Below are positions 17,091 through 26,033 of a DNA stretch of 64,000 nt, one piece after another; position 1 is the first letter of the stretch; the number at the start of each line of letters is the position of its first letter. The position numbers and the translations under genes are program-made. The stretch is from Achromobacter kerstersii (GTDB lineage: Bacteria; Pseudomonadota; Gammaproteobacteria; Burkholderiales; Burkholderiaceae_B), in assembly GCF_902859595.1 (NCBI RefSeq), contig NZ_CADIJQ010000001.1:1426001-1490000 (forward strand), in the 5' to 3' direction. The notes under the pieces are model-generated. The model was given only the letters and a program-made list of their open reading frames with translations. It ran no database searches and had not been told where the DNA came from.

Positions 17091-17205
17091 AATCAAACTT
17101 TTTACGGCAACAAACCAGATAGATAATGCGGCCTTGCAACCGGTGGGCCTGCTGGAGAGCACATCTTCCAGCGCCCGCCGGTTGTGGAATTCAAGGAGTA
17201 GAACT

Positions 17206-18882
17206 ATGCAGCGGACTCATTCGAACGCTGTCGCCACGGCCGATCCGCGCCGTTGGCTGGTGCTGGGCATTGTGTCCATCGCCTTGTTGTTGATCGTGGT
17301 GGACATGACGGTGCTGTACACCGCCCTGCCCCGTCTCACGCATGATTTGGGGGTCTCGGCGTCGGCCAAGCTGTGGATCGTGAACGTGTACGCCTTGGTG
17401 GTGTCCGGCCTGTTGCTGGGCATGGGCACCCTGGGCGACCGCCTGGGCCACAAGCGCCTGTTCATGATGGGGCTGGCCGTGTTCGGCGTGGCCTCGCTGG
17501 CTGCCGCCTATTCACCCGGCGCCGCCGCCTTGATCGCCGCGCGCGTGCTGCTGGCGTTGGGCGCGGCCATGATGATGCCGGCCACGCTGTCCATCATCCG
17601 CCTTACCTTCGCCAACGAGCGCGAACGCTCGGTGGCCATCGGCATCTGGGCCTCGGTCGCCTCGGGCGGCGCGGCGCTGGGGCCGGTCATTGGCGGCGTG
17701 CTGCTGGAGCATTTCTGGTGGGGTTCGGTGTTCCTCATCAACGTGCCCATCGTGCTGCTGGCGCTGCCGCTGGCCTGGCGCTTCATTCCCGCCAGCCGTC
17801 CGAACGCCGAACGCCCCTGGGACTTGGTGGGTTCGCTGCAAGTCATGGTGGGCCTGATCTTGTGCGCCTACGCGCTGAAAGAGCTGGGCAAAGCGACAAC
17901 CTCTTGGCTGCATGCTGGTGTGGGCTGCGTGGCGGGCGTGGCGATGCTGACCTGGTTCGTGCGCCGCCAGCGCAGCCGCCCGTATCCGCTGATCGACTTT
18001 TCCATCTTCCGCAACGCCACCTTCAGTTCGGGCGTGGCCGCCGCGCTGTTTGCGGGCGCCGCCTTGTTCGGCATGGAGCTCGTATTCAGCCAGCGCCTGC
18101 AACTGGTGATGGGCATGTCGCCGATTGAAGCCGCGCTGTTCATCCTGCCCTTGCCGCTGGCCGCCTTCGTGGCGGGCCCGCTGGCGGGCTGGCTGCTGGG
18201 ATACATACGTGGACCGCGCCTGATGTTCGTGGCGCTGGCCGTAGCGGGCGCCGGCATGGGCGGCTATCTGCTGAGCTATGACGGCAGCGTCATGCCGCAG
18301 ATGATCAGCCTGAGCGTGCTGGGCGTGGGCATTGGCGCCACCATGACGGCGGCCTCCAGCTCCATCATGCAAAGCGCCACGCCGGAACGCGCGGGCATGG
18401 CGGCGTCAATTGAAGAGGTGTCTTACGAGCTGGGCGGCGCGTTGGGCGTCACGCTGATGGGCTCGATCCTGACCGGCGTCTACGCGCAAACGCTTGCCGT
18501 GCCAGAAGGCGTGGACGGCATCGTGCGCGACAGCCTGGACGACGCGCTGATCGTGGCGGAAAGCCTGCCAGCCGATCTGGCCGCCGCGCTGACGCATGTG
18601 GCCAAGACGGCATTCGACACCGGCTACGCCGCCGTCATCGCCACGGCGACGGTGATGCTGCTGGCCACCGCGGGGTTCGTGCTGCTGAACCGCTCACGGC
18701 AGCCGGCGCCGGGGTCGGGGTCGGGGTCGGCACAAAATCCGGCTTCGGCGGCGGCGTCGGCGGCGGCGGCGTCGGCTTCGGCGTCAGCTTCGGCTTCGGC
18801 TTCGGCTTCGGCTTCGGCTTCGGCTTCAGCGTCGGCTTCAGCGTCGGCTCCGGCTCCGGCTTCGGCTGTCACGTCAGCCTAG
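17206..18882 (+). CDS. MFS drug exporter, DHA2 (14-TMS, QacA/SmvA-like)
   Basis: A 558-residue proton-driven exporter. Motif A is seen as GTLGDRLGHKRLFMMG, and motif D1 near VVDMTVLYTALPRLTHDLG at the first helix, typical of QacA/SmvA-type multidrug efflux. About fourteen hydrophobic segments precede a C-terminal tail. ATG 17206 follows CAAGGAGTAGAACT; an upstream in-frame start at 17134 is rejected. The last about 55 residues, after the final helix (FVLLNRS), are low-complexity Ala/Ser encoded by a 6-bp repeat and should hang in the cytoplasm. Confidence 0.92.
   Translation: MQRTHSNAVATADPRRWLVLGIVSIALLLIVVDMTVLYTALPRLTHDLGVSASAKLWIVNVYALVVSGLLLGMGTLGDRLGHKRLFMMGLAVFGVASLAAAYSPGAAALIAARVLLALGAAMMMPATLSIIRLTFANERERSVAIGIWASVASGGAALGPVIGGVLLEHFWWGSVFLINVPIVLLALPLAWRFIPASRPNAERPWDLVGSLQVMVGLILCAYALKELGKATTSWLHAGVGCVAGVAMLTWFVRRQRSRPYPLIDFSIFRNATFSSGVAAALFAGAALFGMELVFSQRLQLVMGMSPIEAALFILPLPLAAFVAGPLAGWLLGYIRGPRLMFVALAVAGAGMGGYLLSYDGSVMPQMISLSVLGVGIGATMTAASSSIMQSATPERAGMAASIEEVSYELGGALGVTLMGSILTGVYAQTLAVPEGVDGIVRDSLDDALIVAESLPADLAAALTHVAKTAFDTGYAAVIATATVMLLATAGFVLLNRSRQPAPGSGSGSAQNPASAAASAAAASASASASASASASASASASASASASAPAPASAVTSA
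18771..18868. repeat. 6-bp (GGCTTC-type) tandem repeat coding an Ala-Ser tail
   Basis: About sixteen copies of a GGCTTC/GGCGTC/AGCTTC hexamer encode alternating Ala-Ser in the MFS C-terminal tail. The upstream part 18705-18770 is similarly low in complexity (GGGGTC, GGCGGC). Hexamers keep the reading frame. Confidence 0.92.
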
Positions 18883-18915
18883 GCTTCCACCCCGGCCACA
18901 TAAGCGCCGCGCCCG

Positions 18916-20199
18916 TCAGCGCCCGCGGAAGGCGTGGTCCATGTCGGCGATCAGGTCTTCCTCGTGCTCCAGCCCGATCGAGATGCGAATCAGCCCTTCT
19001 GACACGCCCGCCGCATCGCGCTCGGCCGCTGGCACGCCCGAGTGCGTGGTGGACGCCGGGTGGCACACCAGCGATTCCGTGCCGCCCAGGCTGACCGCCG
19101 ACTTGAACAGATGCAACGCATTGATCAGGCGGAACGCGCGCTCGCGGCCGCCTTCCACCACGAAGGCGAACGTGGAACCCGGCCCCGTGCATTGCCGCTT
19201 GTAGACCTCTTGATACGTGCGGTCGGTGATCATCTCGGGGTGAAAGATCTGCACCTTTTCATACGGATTGCCGGCCAGCCACTGCGCCACCTTGGTCGCC
19301 GTGCGCGCCGCCTGCTTCATCCGCAGCACCACGGTTTCCATTGACCGCGTGATCATCCAGCACGAATGCGGGTCCAGCTGCGAGCCAAACGCGCTGCGGA
19401 TACCGCGCACCTTCTTGATCAGCTCCTTCGAACCCGTGACTGCGCCCGCCACCAGGTCACTGTGGCCGCCCACATACTTCGTCAGCGAATAGACCGACAA
19501 GTCCACGCCGTGCTCGGCAGGCTTCTGGAAGATCGGGCCCAGCAGCGTGTTGTCGCACACCGAGACCGGGCGATAGCCGTGACGCGTCTCGAAGGCGTCC
19601 AGCTCGTTCTTCATGGCTTCGAAATCGATCAGCGCGTTGGTGGGGTTGGCGGGCGTTTCCACATAGAAAACGCGCACCGGGCCTTTGGCGGCGGCCGCTT
19701 CCAGCGCGGCGCGCATGTGTTTGGGCGACAAGCCATCCTGGATGGGATGCGAGCCAATCCCCCATTCCGGAAAGATCTTGGCAATCAGCGTTTCAGTGCC
19801 GCCATACAAGGGCAACGACTGCACCAGTTGATCGCCAGGGCGCAGGAACGCCATCAATACCGCGCTGATCGCCGCCATGCCGCTTGCCGTCACGGCGGCC
19901 GCTTCCGAACCATCCAGCAACGCCAGCCGGTCTTCAACGATTTCCAGGTTGGGATGGTTGAAACGGCTATACACCAGACCCGCCGTTTCGCCCTGCGGCA
20001 AGGGCTTGCGGCCCGACACCAGATCAAAGAATTCCGCGCCATCTTCGGCCGACCGGAACGCAAACGTCGACGTCAGGAATACCGGCGGCTTGACCGCGCC
20101 TTCCGACAGGAACGGGTCGTAGCCGTAAGACATCATCTGCGTTTCCGCATGCAGGGGCCGGCCGAAAATATCTTTCTTGTGATAAGTCGAATACGTCAT
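18916..20199 (-). CDS. PLP-dependent cystathionine gamma-synthase / methionine gamma-lyase family enzyme
   Basis: A 427-residue Cys/Met-metabolism PLP enzyme. The motifs are in order: YSRFNHPNLEIVEDRLALLDG, GMAAISAVLMAFLRPGDQL, the cofactor ring-stacking Tyr in PLYGGTETL, VETPANPTN, SVCDNTLLGP and the PLP lysine in SLTKYVGGHSDLVAGAV. It could be a gamma-synthase or a gamma-lyase; sequence alone does not decide. It is divergent from an Lrp/AsnC regulator at 20379, which suggests induction by an amino acid such as methionine and a degradative role. Confidence 0.88.
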   Translation of the reverse strand: MTYSTYHKKDIFGRPLHAETQMMSYGYDPFLSEGAVKPPVFLTSTFAFRSAEDGAEFFDLVSGRKPLPQGETAGLVYSRFNHPNLEIVEDRLALLDGSEAAAVTASGMAAISAVLMAFLRPGDQLVQSLPLYGGTETLIAKIFPEWGIGSHPIQDGLSPKHMRAALEAAAAKGPVRVFYVETPANPTNALIDFEAMKNELDAFETRHGYRPVSVCDNTLLGPIFQKPAEHGVDLSVYSLTKYVGGHSDLVAGAVTGSKELIKKVRGIRSAFGSQLDPHSCWMITRSMETVVLRMKQAARTATKVAQWLAGNPYEKVQIFHPEMITDRTYQEVYKRQCTGPGSTFAFVVEGGRERAFRLINALHLFKSAVSLGGTESLVCHPASTTHSGVPAAERDAAGVSEGLIRISIGLEHEEDLIADMDHAFRGR

Positions 20200-20378
20200 G
20201 GTGTGCCTCTTTCTCTGGGGGTCCAGCCGATCGGGCAGGCGCGTCTCACAGGGTTTGACAATAGCGCCGGCCGCCTCGGAATGTATTGCAGTATGGGCGC
20301 AGGCCAGGCCAATTTTCTTTCCAAATCGTCCACAAGACCGCGATAATGTGAAACGTTATTTCCCACCAGAACGAATTT

Positions 20379-20858
20379 ATGAAAGACACTGCCTTGTTAC
20401 ATCAACTTGACGCGATCGATTGGAAAATCATGAAAATCCTTCAAGAAGATGGGCGGTTGAGCAATGCGGAACTGGCCGAGCGCGTATCGCTGTCGGCCTC
20501 GCCTTGCTGGAAAAGGTTGAAACGGCTGGAGACCTCGGGCGTCATCCGCGGCTATCAGGCCATTCTGGACCGCCGCGCGCTAGGCATGGGGGTGGTGGCG
20601 TTCGTCAGCATCTCGCTGGAAAACCACACCGAAAAGTTGTGCCACGCCTTCGAAGCGGCAATAGCCGCCATGCCCGAAGTGCTGGCCTGCCACAACACAA
20701 CCGGGCAGCACGATTACCTGCTGCACATCGTGGCGCGCGACTTCGATGCGTATTCGGAATTTGTGCGCAACCGCTTGCGCACCTTGCCTGGCGTGAAGGA
20801 ACTGCTCAGCACGCTGTCGATGCACGAAGTGAAGTCATCGACCAAGCTGCATCTGTAA
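20379..20858 (+). CDS. Lrp/AsnC-family transcriptional regulator
   Basis: A 159-residue regulator with an N-terminal HTH (DAIDWKIMKILQEDGRLSNAELAERVSLSASPCWKRLKRLE) and a C-terminal RAM domain (VLACHNTTGQHDYLLHIVARD) that binds amino acids. Length is standard for the family. It is transcribed away from the PLP enzyme gene at 20199 with 179 bases between them, and probably controls that gene in response to its substrate amino acid. A GATAAT -10-like hexamer lies at 20342. Confidence 0.9.
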   Translation: MKDTALLHQLDAIDWKIMKILQEDGRLSNAELAERVSLSASPCWKRLKRLETSGVIRGYQAILDRRALGMGVVAFVSISLENHTEKLCHAFEAAIAAMPEVLACHNTTGQHDYLLHIVARDFDAYSEFVRNRLRTLPGVKELLSTLSMHEVKSSTKLHL

Positions 20859-20922
20859 CGTCGGCCATGCCACAGCGGTAGTGCCGGCCATGCCAGCGCC
20901 GCAGCTGGCGCTGCACTGCGGC

Positions 20923-21951
20923 TTATTCCGTCGCCGCCGGTATCTGCCCTGGCACGACACGGTTGCGGCCCAGGCGCTTGGCCTGATAAAGGCCGCGGTC
21001 AGCCACTTGGATCAGATCGGTGCAAGGTTGCGCCTCAGCCGGAATGGCCGTCGCCGTGCCGATGCTGACGGTCAGCCACGGGCCAGAGCCCGTGTCTTTC
21101 TGCGGAATCTGCATGGCTTCCACCGCGCGGCGCAGCTTCTCGGCCGCCAAACGCGCGCTGCCGGCCGGCGTGCCGGGCAACACCAGCGCAAACTCTTCGC
21201 CGCCAAAGCGTGCCGCCAAATCTGTTGAACGGTCGCAGCTGGCGAAGATCGTGTTGGCGACGCGCTTCAACGCTTCGTCGCCTGCGATGTGGCCATAGGT
21301 GTCGTTGTAGGCCTTGAAGTGGTCGACATCGATCATCAGCATGCTGATCTCGCGGCCATCGCGGCGCGCGCGCATCCATTCCGCGTTGAGGTATTCGTCG
21401 AAATAACGGCGGTTGCCCAAGCCAGTAAGCCCGTCGGAATTGGTCAGCCGGCGCAATTCCATATTGCTTTCCAGCAGCTGCTGCTGGCTTTGACGCAGTG
21501 CTTGATAGGCCTCGTCGCGTTGCACCAGCGCCAGATACGAACGCGAGTGGTAGCGAATGCGCGCCACCAGCTCAATGGAATCGGGCAGCTTCACCAGGTA
21601 ATCGTTGGCGCCCGCCGCAAAGGCGGCGCTCTTGATGGCGGGGTCTTCCTTGGTGGACAGCACGATGATGGGGATATCGCGCGTGACCGGATGGTTGCGG
21701 TATTCCTGCACGAGGCTCAAGCCGTCCACGCCCGGCAGCACCAGGTCTTGCAGAATGACGGTGGGCCGCGTTTGAATCGCTACCGTCAGCGCCTTGTAGG
21801 GGTCCGAGCAATAGTGAAAATCAATGTTCCCTTCCGTGGCCAGCGCCCGCCGGATTGCCTCGCCCACCATGACCTGATCGTCAACAAGCAGCACCATGGC
21901 CGCGTGCGAGTTCAGGTCCGCGGAGGCCGAGCTGTCTATGGGAGGGTGCAT
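20923..21951 (-). CDS. wspR: Diguanylate cyclase response regulator WspR
   Basis: A 342-residue output protein of the Wsp system. Residues 20-140 are a receiver domain with the phospho-acceptor Asp in [11 protein letters not shown]; a coiled linker ([17 protein letters not shown]) leads to a GGDEF domain with the active motif [13 protein letters not shown]. The product-inhibition site RSTD lies exactly five residues upstream of GGEEF. Phosphorylation by WspE drives cyclic di-GMP synthesis and biofilm growth. ATG 21951 has AAGGA six bases upstream; an in-frame start at 21993 is less likely. Last gene of the wsp operon, 34 bases after wspF. Confidence 0.95.
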   Translation of the reverse strand: MHPPIDSSASADLNSHAAMVLLVDDQVMVGEAIRRALATEGNIDFHYCSDPYKALTVAIQTRPTVILQDLVLPGVDGLSLVQEYRNHPVTRDIPIIVLSTKEDPAIKSAAFAAGANDYLVKLPDSIELVARIRYHSRSYLALVQRDEAYQALRQSQQQLLESNMELRRLTNSDGLTGLGNRRYFDEYLNAEWMRARRDGREISMLMIDVDHFKAYNDTYGHIAGDEALKRVANTIFASCDRSTDLAARFGGEEFALVLPGTPAGSARLAAEKLRRAVEAMQIPQKDTGSGPWLTVSIGTATAIPAEAQPCTDLIQVADRGLYQAKRLGRNRVVPGQIPAATE

Positions 21952-21985
21952 AGTCATTCCTTGATGTCTGGCAATAGCAATCCGC

Positions 21986-22996
21986 TCAGGCAAATGCCTG
22001 AATCAAGCGGGGAGCAATTTGATCCAATGGTCTGATTTCCACGGCGGCCTCTAGCGCGGCCGCCGCCTTGGGCATGCCGTACACGGCGCTGGTGGCCTGG
22101 TCCTGGGCGATGGTCAGGCAGCCGCGTTCACGCAGCGCCTTCAAGCCGCGCGCGCCGTCCTGCCCCATGCCGGTCAGCAGCACGCCCACCGCCAGCCCGC
22201 GCCAATGCTGCGCCACGCTATGGAAGAACACATCGATGGAAGGCCGGTACAGGCTTTCCTTGGGGTTTTCGGTGTAGCGCAAGGTGCCATCGGCCAGCAG
22301 ATGCAGGTGGTCGTCCGTGCCGGCCAAGAGTACCTGGCCCGGCAGCGGCCGTTCGCCTTCGCGCACCAGCCGCACCGGCAACAGCACCTGATCGTTCAGC
22401 CAATCGGCCATGCCGGCGGCAAACGACGCATCCACGTGCTGCACCAGCACGATGCCCGCCGGAAAATTCAGCGGCAAATCGCGCAGCAATTGCGCCAGCG
22501 TCGCCGGGCCGCCTGCGGAAGCGCCAATGACCAGCAAGCGCTGGGCATCATGCTTGGGGGCAGGTTTCTCGACGGGTGTCAGCGCCGGGCGGTTGCCGTA
22601 ACGGCCGATCAGCCAGCCAATGTTGCGGATCTTGCGCAACAAGGGCGCGGCGGCGGTGCGCATATCCGCGCCGCCGACGACGGGCGTATCCACCGCGTCC
22701 AGCGCGCCGTGGCCCATGGCGTCGAACACGCGCGACGTGTGACGGGCCACGTCGGCCGTCACCACGACGATGGCGCAGGGCGATTCCGCCATGATGCGGC
22801 GCGTGGCCTCGACGCCGTCCATGACGGGCATGATCAAGTCCATCAGCACCACATCGGGCCGATCGCGTGCGCATTGCGCGACGGCCTCTTCGCCGTTGGA
22901 CGCCACCCAGGCCACTTGCAGGCCCGGTTCAAGCGCGATGGCGCGGCGCAGGGTCTCAACCGCCATTTGCAGATCGTTGACGATCCCGATTCTCAC
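21986..22996 (-). CDS. wspF: Chemotaxis-like protein-glutamate methylesterase WspF (CheB family)
   Basis: A 336-residue CheB-type protein. An N-terminal receiver has the Asp in [13 protein letters not shown]. The methylesterase domain shows the catalytic Ser ([12 protein letters not shown]), His ([14 protein letters not shown]) and Asp ([12 protein letters not shown]). It demethylates the receptor WspA and so damps WspE; loss of WspF in Pseudomonas locks the system on and gives wrinkly colonies. It starts with GTG at 22996, overlapping the wspE stop by GTGA, which implies translational coupling. Confidence 0.95.
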   Translation of the reverse strand: MRIGIVNDLQMAVETLRRAIALEPGLQVAWVASNGEEAVAQCARDRPDVVLMDLIMPVMDGVEATRRIMAESPCAIVVVTADVARHTSRVFDAMGHGALDAVDTPVVGGADMRTAAAPLLRKIRNIGWLIGRYGNRPALTPVEKPAPKHDAQRLLVIGASAGGPATLAQLLRDLPLNFPAGIVLVQHVDASFAAGMADWLNDQVLLPVRLVREGERPLPGQVLLAGTDDHLHLLADGTLRYTENPKESLYRPSIDVFFHSVAQHWRGLAVGVLLTGMGQDGARGLKALRERGCLTIAQDQATSAVYGMPKAAAALEAAVEIRPLDQIAPRLIQAFA

Positions 22997-25374
22997 GTGA
23001 GTGCCTTTCCGATCAAATCTTCAACAGCGTCAAGCAGCGCATCATCGTGGAAGCTGCCCTTGGCCAGATAGTAATCAGCGCCGGCATCCAGCCCGCGCCG
23101 CCGATCCTCTTCACGATCTTTGTAGGACACTACCATTACCGGCAGGCTTTGCAACTTGGGATCGGCCTTGATGCGCGACACGAGCTCGATGCCGTCCATG
23201 CGCGGCATGTCCACATCGGTGACAACCAGGTCGAAATCTTCGCCGCGCAGCATGTTCCAGCCGTCCATGCCGTCTACCGCCACCGCCACATCAAAGCCGC
23301 GATTCACAAGCAGCTTGCGTTCCAGTTCGCGCACGGTCAACGAATCGTCAACCACCAGCACACGCTTGCGCCGGCGCGTCTGGACGATGGCGCCACCGCC
23401 ATCCACGCGCGTCAGCCGGCCGCCTTCGATCAGCTTTTGCACCGACAACAGCATATCTTCCACATCCAGGATCAACAGCGGCGTGCCGTCATCCATCAAC
23501 GCCCCCGCCATCACGTCCTGCACCTTGCCCAGACGCGGGTCCAGCGGCTGGACCACCAGCGTGCGCTCACCCACATAACGATCCACGGCGATGCCGTACT
23601 GCTTGTCGTGGCTGCCCACGACCACCACCGCCACCGACTCCGCCCCCGGCGCGGGTTCGCCCGCGTGCAAAATCTGACGCGCCGAGACCAGGCCAATCTG
23701 CCGGTCCATGAAGCGGAAATGCTGATGGCCTTCCAATTGTTCGATGTCTTCCGCGCGCACCTGCAAGGCGTGGTTGACGTAGGCCAGCGGGAACGCATAA
23801 ATCTCGCCCTGCACCTCGACCAGCAAGCTGCGCACGACCGACAGCGACAAGGGCATTTCCAGCACGAAGCGCGTGCCTTGGCCCGTTGTCTGATGGATGC
23901 GCACGGCGCCGCGCAGTTGCCGCACCATGGTCTGCACCACGTCCAGCCCCACGCCGCGCCCCGAGATCTCGGTGACTTCGCCCCGCGTGCTGAAGCCCGA
24001 CAGGAACAGGAATTCCAGCAGCTCGGCCTCGCTCAATCGCGCAGCCGTTTCGGAGTTCGTCAGTTTGCGCTGCACCACTTCCACGCGCAGCCGGTCCAGC
24101 GAAATGCCTGCGCCGTCGTCGCTCAATTCAATCAGCAGCATGCCCGCTGCGTGGCGCGCCGACAGCTTGATCAGCCCTTCGGGCGACTTGCCGGCATCCA
24201 TGCGGTCCATCGGCATTTCGATGCCGTGATCCACCGCGTTGCGCAGCAAATGCATCAACGGCGCGTCCAGCTTTTCCAGGATGTCGCGGTCAACCTGCGT
24301 GGCGTCGCCTTCGATCTCCAGCCGCACTTGCTTGCCCAACGAGCGGCCCAGGTCCCGTACCATGCGCGCCATGCCGCCCAGCCCGTCGCCAAACGGCCGC
24401 ATGCGGCACGCCAGCGCGGTGTCGTACAGGCGTTGCGCCAGATGGCTCATGCGCCAGCCGAATTCATCGACTTCGCTGGTGCGCTGCGTGAGCTCTTGCT
24501 GGCATTGTTCGACGATGCGCTGCGCGTCGTCCAACGCTGCCTGCACGCGCGCATCCACCTGCTGGCCCGCCAGCGCCGCGCGCACGCCGTCCAGCGCCTG
24601 GCCCGCGCCCGACTGCAAACGGCGCAAGCGCAGCATGGACGCGCCGAATGGCCCGATCCAGTGCGATTCCACCAGTGTTTCGCTGGACAGCCCCAGCAAC
24701 TTGTTCAAGGTATCCGCCGTCACGCGCAGCACGCGTTCGCCGTCCGACAGCCCTTGGTCCGACGTGCGGCGCGTTAACGCCTGCGCGGCCGGCGCCTGAG
24801 ACGCCGAAGACGGGGATGCCGATGTCGGGAAACCTGATGACGGGAAAGCCGATGACGGGGATGCCGATGTCAGGAAACCTGATGACGTGGCTGCCGACAG
24901 CGTGGGCGGCGGATCATCCAGCCGCTGGATAGGCGGGAAGAAATCCGACGGCCGGGGTTCGCGTGGCGGCGTGGGCGGCGCGGCGGGCGGCGCATTGGGC
25001 GCGTTGCTCAGGCGCATGACCAGGTCGTCGATCTCGGCGCCCAGCTCCACGCCGGGCGTGGCCACGCGCTGCAACAAGTCCGCGCCCAACAACAAGGCAT
25101 CAATGTCGGTGGCCTGCAAGCGCAGGCGCCCTTCCTGCGCCGCGACCAGGCAGTCTTCCATGGCATGCGCGATGCGCACCGCCGGATGCAAGTCCACGAT
25201 GCGGGCCGCGCCTTTCAACGAATGGGCCGCGCGCATGCAGGCTTCGAGCTGCGGCGCCGACGTCGGGTTGTGTTCCAGCGCCAGCAAGCCGTTGTTCAGC
25301 ACCTGCACCTGAGTGCGGGTTTCCAGCTGGAACAGCTCCAGCAACGATGCGTCGCGCATTTCGTCCGGATTCAC
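22993..25374 (-). CDS. wspE: Hybrid histidine kinase WspE (CheA-REC)
   Basis: A 793-residue CheA-type kinase with a fused receiver. Order: Hpt domain with His51 in MRAAHSLKGAARIV; a low-complexity Pro/Ser linker around residues 160-195; dimerisation and HATPase (LMHLLRNAVDHGIE, DDGAGI, GRGVGLDVV); a CheW-like regulatory domain; and a C-terminal receiver with the Asp in VVTDVDMPRMDG. It takes its signal from WspA and phosphorylates WspR and WspF. The GTG start overlaps the wspD stop (GTGA). The linker is built on a 15/30-bp DNA repeat not expected in the family. Confidence 0.95.
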   Translation of the reverse strand: MNPDEMRDASLLELFQLETRTQVQVLNNGLLALEHNPTSAPQLEACMRAAHSLKGAARIVDLHPAVRIAHAMEDCLVAAQEGRLRLQATDIDALLLGADLLQRVATPGVELGAEIDDLVMRLSNAPNAPPAAPPTPPREPRPSDFFPPIQRLDDPPPTLSAATSSGFLTSASPSSAFPSSGFPTSASPSSASQAPAAQALTRRTSDQGLSDGERVLRVTADTLNKLLGLSSETLVESHWIGPFGASMLRLRRLQSGAGQALDGVRAALAGQQVDARVQAALDDAQRIVEQCQQELTQRTSEVDEFGWRMSHLAQRLYDTALACRMRPFGDGLGGMARMVRDLGRSLGKQVRLEIEGDATQVDRDILEKLDAPLMHLLRNAVDHGIEMPMDRMDAGKSPEGLIKLSARHAAGMLLIELSDDGAGISLDRLRVEVVQRKLTNSETAARLSEAELLEFLFLSGFSTRGEVTEISGRGVGLDVVQTMVRQLRGAVRIHQTTGQGTRFVLEMPLSLSVVRSLLVEVQGEIYAFPLAYVNHALQVRAEDIEQLEGHQHFRFMDRQIGLVSARQILHAGEPAPGAESVAVVVVGSHDKQYGIAVDRYVGERTLVVQPLDPRLGKVQDVMAGALMDDGTPLLILDVEDMLLSVQKLIEGGRLTRVDGGGAIVQTRRRKRVLVVDDSLTVRELERKLLVNRGFDVAVAVDGMDGWNMLRGEDFDLVVTDVDMPRMDGIELVSRIKADPKLQSLPVMVVSYKDREEDRRRGLDAGADYYLAKGSFHDDALLDAVEDLIGKALT
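24809..24898. repeat. 15/30-bp tandem repeat coding the WspE linker
   Basis: A 30-bp block at 24809-24838 recurs nearly identically at 24854-24883, separated by a 15-bp related half unit; a further partial unit follows. The peptide reads SSGFPTSASP / SSAFP / SSGFLTSASP between the Hpt and kinase core domains. Confidence 0.88.
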
Positions 25375-26033
25375 GCCAGGCTCCGTTCCAAAGCTTGCAT
25401 CAACAAATTCTCGTCCAGTACGCCCACGCTACGCGTGCCGCAGCGGGCCACGCCGCGAGAGTATTTCAAGCTGGCGCCTTCAACCGTGGCAGGCAATGGC
25501 TCCAACTGGTCCAGGTCAACGGCGTGGATACCTTCCACTTCGTCCACCGGCAACACCACCGCGCGCCCTGCGCCGCCGAAGATCAGCATGCGGGCCGCGG
25601 CCGGCCGGTCACGGAATTCTGCCGCGCCCGCTTCCAGGCTGAGCAGACGCGCCAGCGACACACAGACGGTCAGCGTGCCGCGCACGTTCGTCACGCCCAG
25701 CACGGCGGGGTCGCGCCGATGCGGCAACGTCAGAATGGCGCGCGTGGCGGCCACTTCGTCCAGCGAGCGCGTGGGCAGGCCCAGCCATTCGCGGTTCAGG
25801 CGAAACACCAGCAGCGACGACAGCCGGGTGCTGTCTTGCCCGTCGGACTCGTCTTCCAACGATTCCATCTGCGGCGGCAGGCGGTCCAAGATGCGCTTGG
25901 CGGCGGTCGCGTAAACCGGGCAATTGCGGCAGTGCACATGGCCGGCCAACTGCTCGCAGCTTTTGTCGCCGCGAATGCCGATGCGGTTCCAGCAGTCGTC
26001 CACGTCGGACATGAAGGCAAGCGATTCAGTCAC
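25371..26033 (-). CDS. wspD: CheW-like coupling protein WspD
   Basis: A 220-residue CheW-family scaffold that links the receptor WspA to the kinase WspE. The CheW domain occupies about residues 70-215 (LLVFRLNREWLGLPTRSLDEVA, VTNVRGTLTVCVSLARLL). The N-terminal stretch carries three cysteines in KSCEQLAGHVHCRNCPVY, a feature of WspD proteins. The GTG at 26033 is chosen because AGGAGG lies six bases upstream; it overlaps the wspC end by eight bases. The longer reading from 26102 is an overlap artefact. Confidence 0.93.
   Translation of the reverse strand: MTESLAFMSDVDDCWNRIGIRGDKSCEQLAGHVHCRNCPVYATAAKRILDRLPPQMESLEDESDGQDSTRLSSLLVFRLNREWLGLPTRSLDEVAATRAILTLPHRRDPAVLGVTNVRGTLTVCVSLARLLSLEAGAAEFRDRPAAARMLIFGGAGRAVVLPVDEVEGIHAVDLDQLEPLPATVEGASLKYSRGVARCGTRSVGVLDENLLMQALERSLA

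Noticed and set aside
18771..18868. Frameshift at the end of the DHA2 exporter
   Set aside because: All 14 helices are complete before the repeat and the frame stays open through hexamer units, so the tail is an expansion, not a frameshift.
19366..20346. Plus-strand gene opposite the PLP enzyme
   Set aside because: Arg/His/Gln-rich shadow frame that also runs across the Lrp promoter region.
20859..20922. Terminator after the Lrp gene
   Set aside because: GC-rich self-complementary sequence (GCCAGCGCC/GGCGCTG) exists but there is no T tract, so I do not call it.
23047..24777. 576-codon plus-strand frame opposite wspE
   Set aside because: His/Gln/Arg-rich shadow; wspE is supported by all its domains.
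24809..24898. Mobile element insertion in wspE
   Set aside because: No terminal inverted repeats, target duplication or foreign composition; only a short internal duplication.
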